From: Sphingobium xenophagum NBRC 107872
Lineage (GTDB): Bacteria > Pseudomonadota > Alphaproteobacteria > Sphingomonadales > Sphingomonadaceae
Direction: 5' to 3'
Assembly (NCBI RefSeq): GCF_000367345.1
Contig: NZ_BARE01000016.1
Span: 1-64,000, forward strand
DNA: 64,000 bases
Part shown: positions 62,539 through 64,000 of the stretch, piece by piece
How positions within the stretch are numbered: position 1 is the first letter of the stretch
How the letters are laid out: each line of letters opens with the position of its first letter
Made by a program: the position numbers and the translations under genes
The notes under the pieces: model-generated
What the model saw: the letters and a program-made list of their open reading frames with translations, nothing else
Database searches by the model: none
Told to the model about the DNA's origin: nothing

Positions 62539-63495
62539 ATGACCCGCTACACATTATCCCATCTCGAAACCGCTGCTTGTCTTTGGGAAGCCGCCCTAGA
62601 CCTGCGCGATCGTGCTGCGACCACTCCCGATGCAAGCAGTCTGGCGCTTGCCTTGCGCACATGCTTCGATACGCTCGGTACAGCGGCGCTGCGTCTGATC
62701 GTGGTAGGCTGGGTCGATGCGGTCGAGGCTGCATGGCGCACCGTCGAAGGCGAATATCCGTTGTCGTTCGATTGGGATTTCGTGCCCCGTTGGATTGCCG
62801 ACACGATCGACTGGTCAGATCCGCGCCGTCCGGTCATTCGCGCAACTGCGCCCGTTCGGTACGCCGGATCGACGTCGTTTCCATCGACCGGATATGACGC
62901 ACCCCCCCAACCCGCAATCGGGACCAGCCATGAGGATCATCTGGCGATAGAGGTCCACACAGCCGTGATTGAACATCGGCATGGAATGAATATCCACGTC
63001 GCGGTCGATGCAATGGCTCTCGACGAGGAAATCGCTGCTTATTGCCGTGAATATTGGAGCGAGATCGACGACGCGCGCGACCCGAATAGCCTGTCCGACA
63101 CAGAAGCGATATCAAGCTATTTCGAATGTCATCCGTCGGAAAGCTGCACGAAGGATCGCATGCGTATTGCGCCTGTCGCACATCAACGCGCGCTCGTCGC
63201 CGGATCGATCGAGCAGGGTCGCTATTGCGTGCTGTCGACCGCCCATCTCACGGTCCATACCGCCTCATGTCTCGATAAATGGGCGTCCTGGCCGCCCAGC
63301 TACCGACCGATCGATATTGCGGCTTCCGTTTATGGCTGGTTCGTGCCGACGCGTGCCGTCGACCCTGATCGCAGCGCGCAGTTGCCGCAGGACCTGCTGC
63401 GCCTCATCGCCTTTGGCCGCGAGCGCGGCTTCCAGTTCCTGCTCTTCGACTGTGACGGCAGTGACGTCGACGGACTGCCGCTCCACCATTGGTAG
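62539..63495 (+). CDS. DUF5983-like element protein
   Basis: 318 residues from ATG 62539. The C-terminal 90 residues (VLSTAHLTVHTASCLDKW, IAASVYGWFVP, LDGCD-like end FDCDGSDVDGLPLHHW) resemble DUF5983, often encoded with other uncharacterised genes on plasmids. The N-terminal half is helical and not recognised. Function unknown. Confidence 0.7.
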   Translation: MTRYTLSHLETAACLWEAALDLRDRAATTPDASSLALALRTCFDTLGTAALRLIVVGWVDAVEAAWRTVEGEYPLSFDWDFVPRWIADTIDWSDPRRPVIRATAPVRYAGSTSFPSTGYDAPPQPAIGTSHEDHLAIEVHTAVIEHRHGMNIHVAVDAMALDEEIAAYCREYWSEIDDARDPNSLSDTEAISSYFECHPSESCTKDRMRIAPVAHQRALVAGSIEQGRYCVLSTAHLTVHTASCLDKWASWPPSYRPIDIAASVYGWFVPTRAVDPDRSAQLPQDLLRLIAFGRERGFQFLLFDCDGSDVDGLPLHHW

Positions 63496-63533
63496 GGAGG
63501 TTTCCAATCTGGCCGCCCCGGCATTCTCCGCGA

Positions 63534-64000
63534 TTATCCGAATTTCCCCGCGACCTGATTCCAGAAGCCGATCTTGCGTCCATGCACCTTGCGAAGATCG
63601 GCCAGCCAGTCCTCATGCGGTACGACATCGACATCGCCTGCGATACGGTCGGCCAAATCCGTCGCGGCTGCAAAGTCCCGCGCGGCATAGGGGTAATATT
63701 TCGAACTCGCCCGGTCGAGCACGCCAGTCACCAGTCGGCGATAGAGCAAGGTGGCCCCACCCGGGTCGGCTTGCGCCAATGCCTCGGCGGCAGGACGCAG
63801 AGTGTCATAGCTCCGGGCTTCCAGATCTTCGAGCCTTTCCCTGGTCAGCCTGCCCGCGCGCTTGAGATCGGGCCAGGCAATGAGGAATTCCAGTGCCGAT
63901 GTCGCTCGATCATAGGTCATGGCCTGATCGAGAGCCTGCCTCTCTGCGGCGACATCCTCGAAATCAGGTAAGGCCCTGAGCCAGTCGCGCAACGCCTGCC
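63534..64000 (-). CDS. DUF6880-like protein, C-terminal part only
   Basis: The reading frame runs past the right edge; a TTG at 63992 is not a real start. 155 residues are visible, mostly helical, including ALEFLIAWPDLKRAGRLTRE and SYDTLRPAAEALAQADPGGA, then VHGRKIGFWNQV at the end. These resemble the C-terminus of DUF6880/SWIM-associated proteins on mobile elements. The N-terminal part is missing. Confidence 0.65.
   Translation of the reverse strand, partial: QALRDWLRALPDFEDVAAERQALDQAMTYDRATSALEFLIAWPDLKRAGRLTRERLEDLEARSYDTLRPAAEALAQADPGGATLLYRRLVTGVLDRASSKYYPYAARDFAAATDLADRIAGDVDVVPHEDWLADLRKVHGRKIGFWNQVAGKFG

Noticed and set aside
1..64000. CRISPR array, tRNA or rRNA genes, complete insertion sequences
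   Set aside because: No regularly spaced repeats, no recognisable tRNA or rRNA sequence and no transposase were seen by eye.

Overview
The window looks like part of a conjugative plasmid or integrative conjugative element from a sphingomonad (Sphingobium/Novosphingobium/Sphingopyxis type alphaproteobacterium). Grounds: high-GC alphaproteobacterial coding style, an F-type tra operon, a MucR/Ros regulator, a set of accessory genes typical of sphingomonad mobile elements (strawberry-notch helicase-methylase, DUF932, large ParB-like protein, Toprim primase, RadC-JAMM), an abundant sphingomonad-type REP palindrome, and a lasso-peptide cluster of the proteobacterial isopeptidase type. No rRNA, tRNA, CRISPR array, replication initiator, relaxase or TraD was seen. 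The element identity and host are inferences.

Layout: (1) 1-5045, a putative conflict/defence module on the + strand: the C-terminus of a PRTase-CE-like protein, an ORC/CDC6-type AAA ATPase, a coupled third component, and, 120 bp later, a possible PD-(D/E)XK nuclease. (2) 5046-7107, a REP palindrome and small genes of unknown function. (3) 7110-28780, one long leftward operon for an F-type type IV secretion/conjugation system, in transcription order: DsbC-like, TraA pilin, TraL, TraE, TraK, TraB, TraV, TraC, three small membrane proteins, TraW, TraU, a 100-residue protein, two TraN-like proteins, TrbC, an S26 peptidase, TraF, a TrbB-like thioredoxin-fold protein, TraH and TraG. Most junctions are 1-4 base overlaps. 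A 36-bp near-perfect palindrome lies upstream, and several hairpins separate traA from traL.

(4) 29684-39954, a complete lasso-peptide locus: XRE and GntR regulators, a 43-residue precursor missed by size-limited gene finding (30901-31032), the leader peptidase/RRE protein, the ATP-dependent lasso cyclase, then on the opposite strand the isopeptidase, a TonB-dependent receptor with an STN signalling domain, FecR and a FecI-type sigma factor. The logic is make, export by an unidentified route, re-import through the receptor, linearise with the isopeptidase, and signal through FecR/FecI. The predicted core has an 8-residue ring (Gly1 to Asp8) and a 13-residue tail ending GLSDD. This is the most interesting system here.

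(5) 40251-44994, a toxin-antitoxin-like island: a nucleotidyltransferase pair, an MNT-HEPN protein, VapBC, RadC and small partners. (6) 45054-64000, element backbone: LuxR-type regulator, sigma-region-4-like protein, Toprim primase, HU, ParB-like protein, an orphan Phd antitoxin whose PIN toxin has been deleted, a SEC-C protein, strawberry-notch helicase-methylase, a MucR variant missing zinc ligands, several conserved-looking proteins of unknown function, a second VapBC, DUF932, DUF5983-like and DUF6880-like genes, the last running off the right edge.
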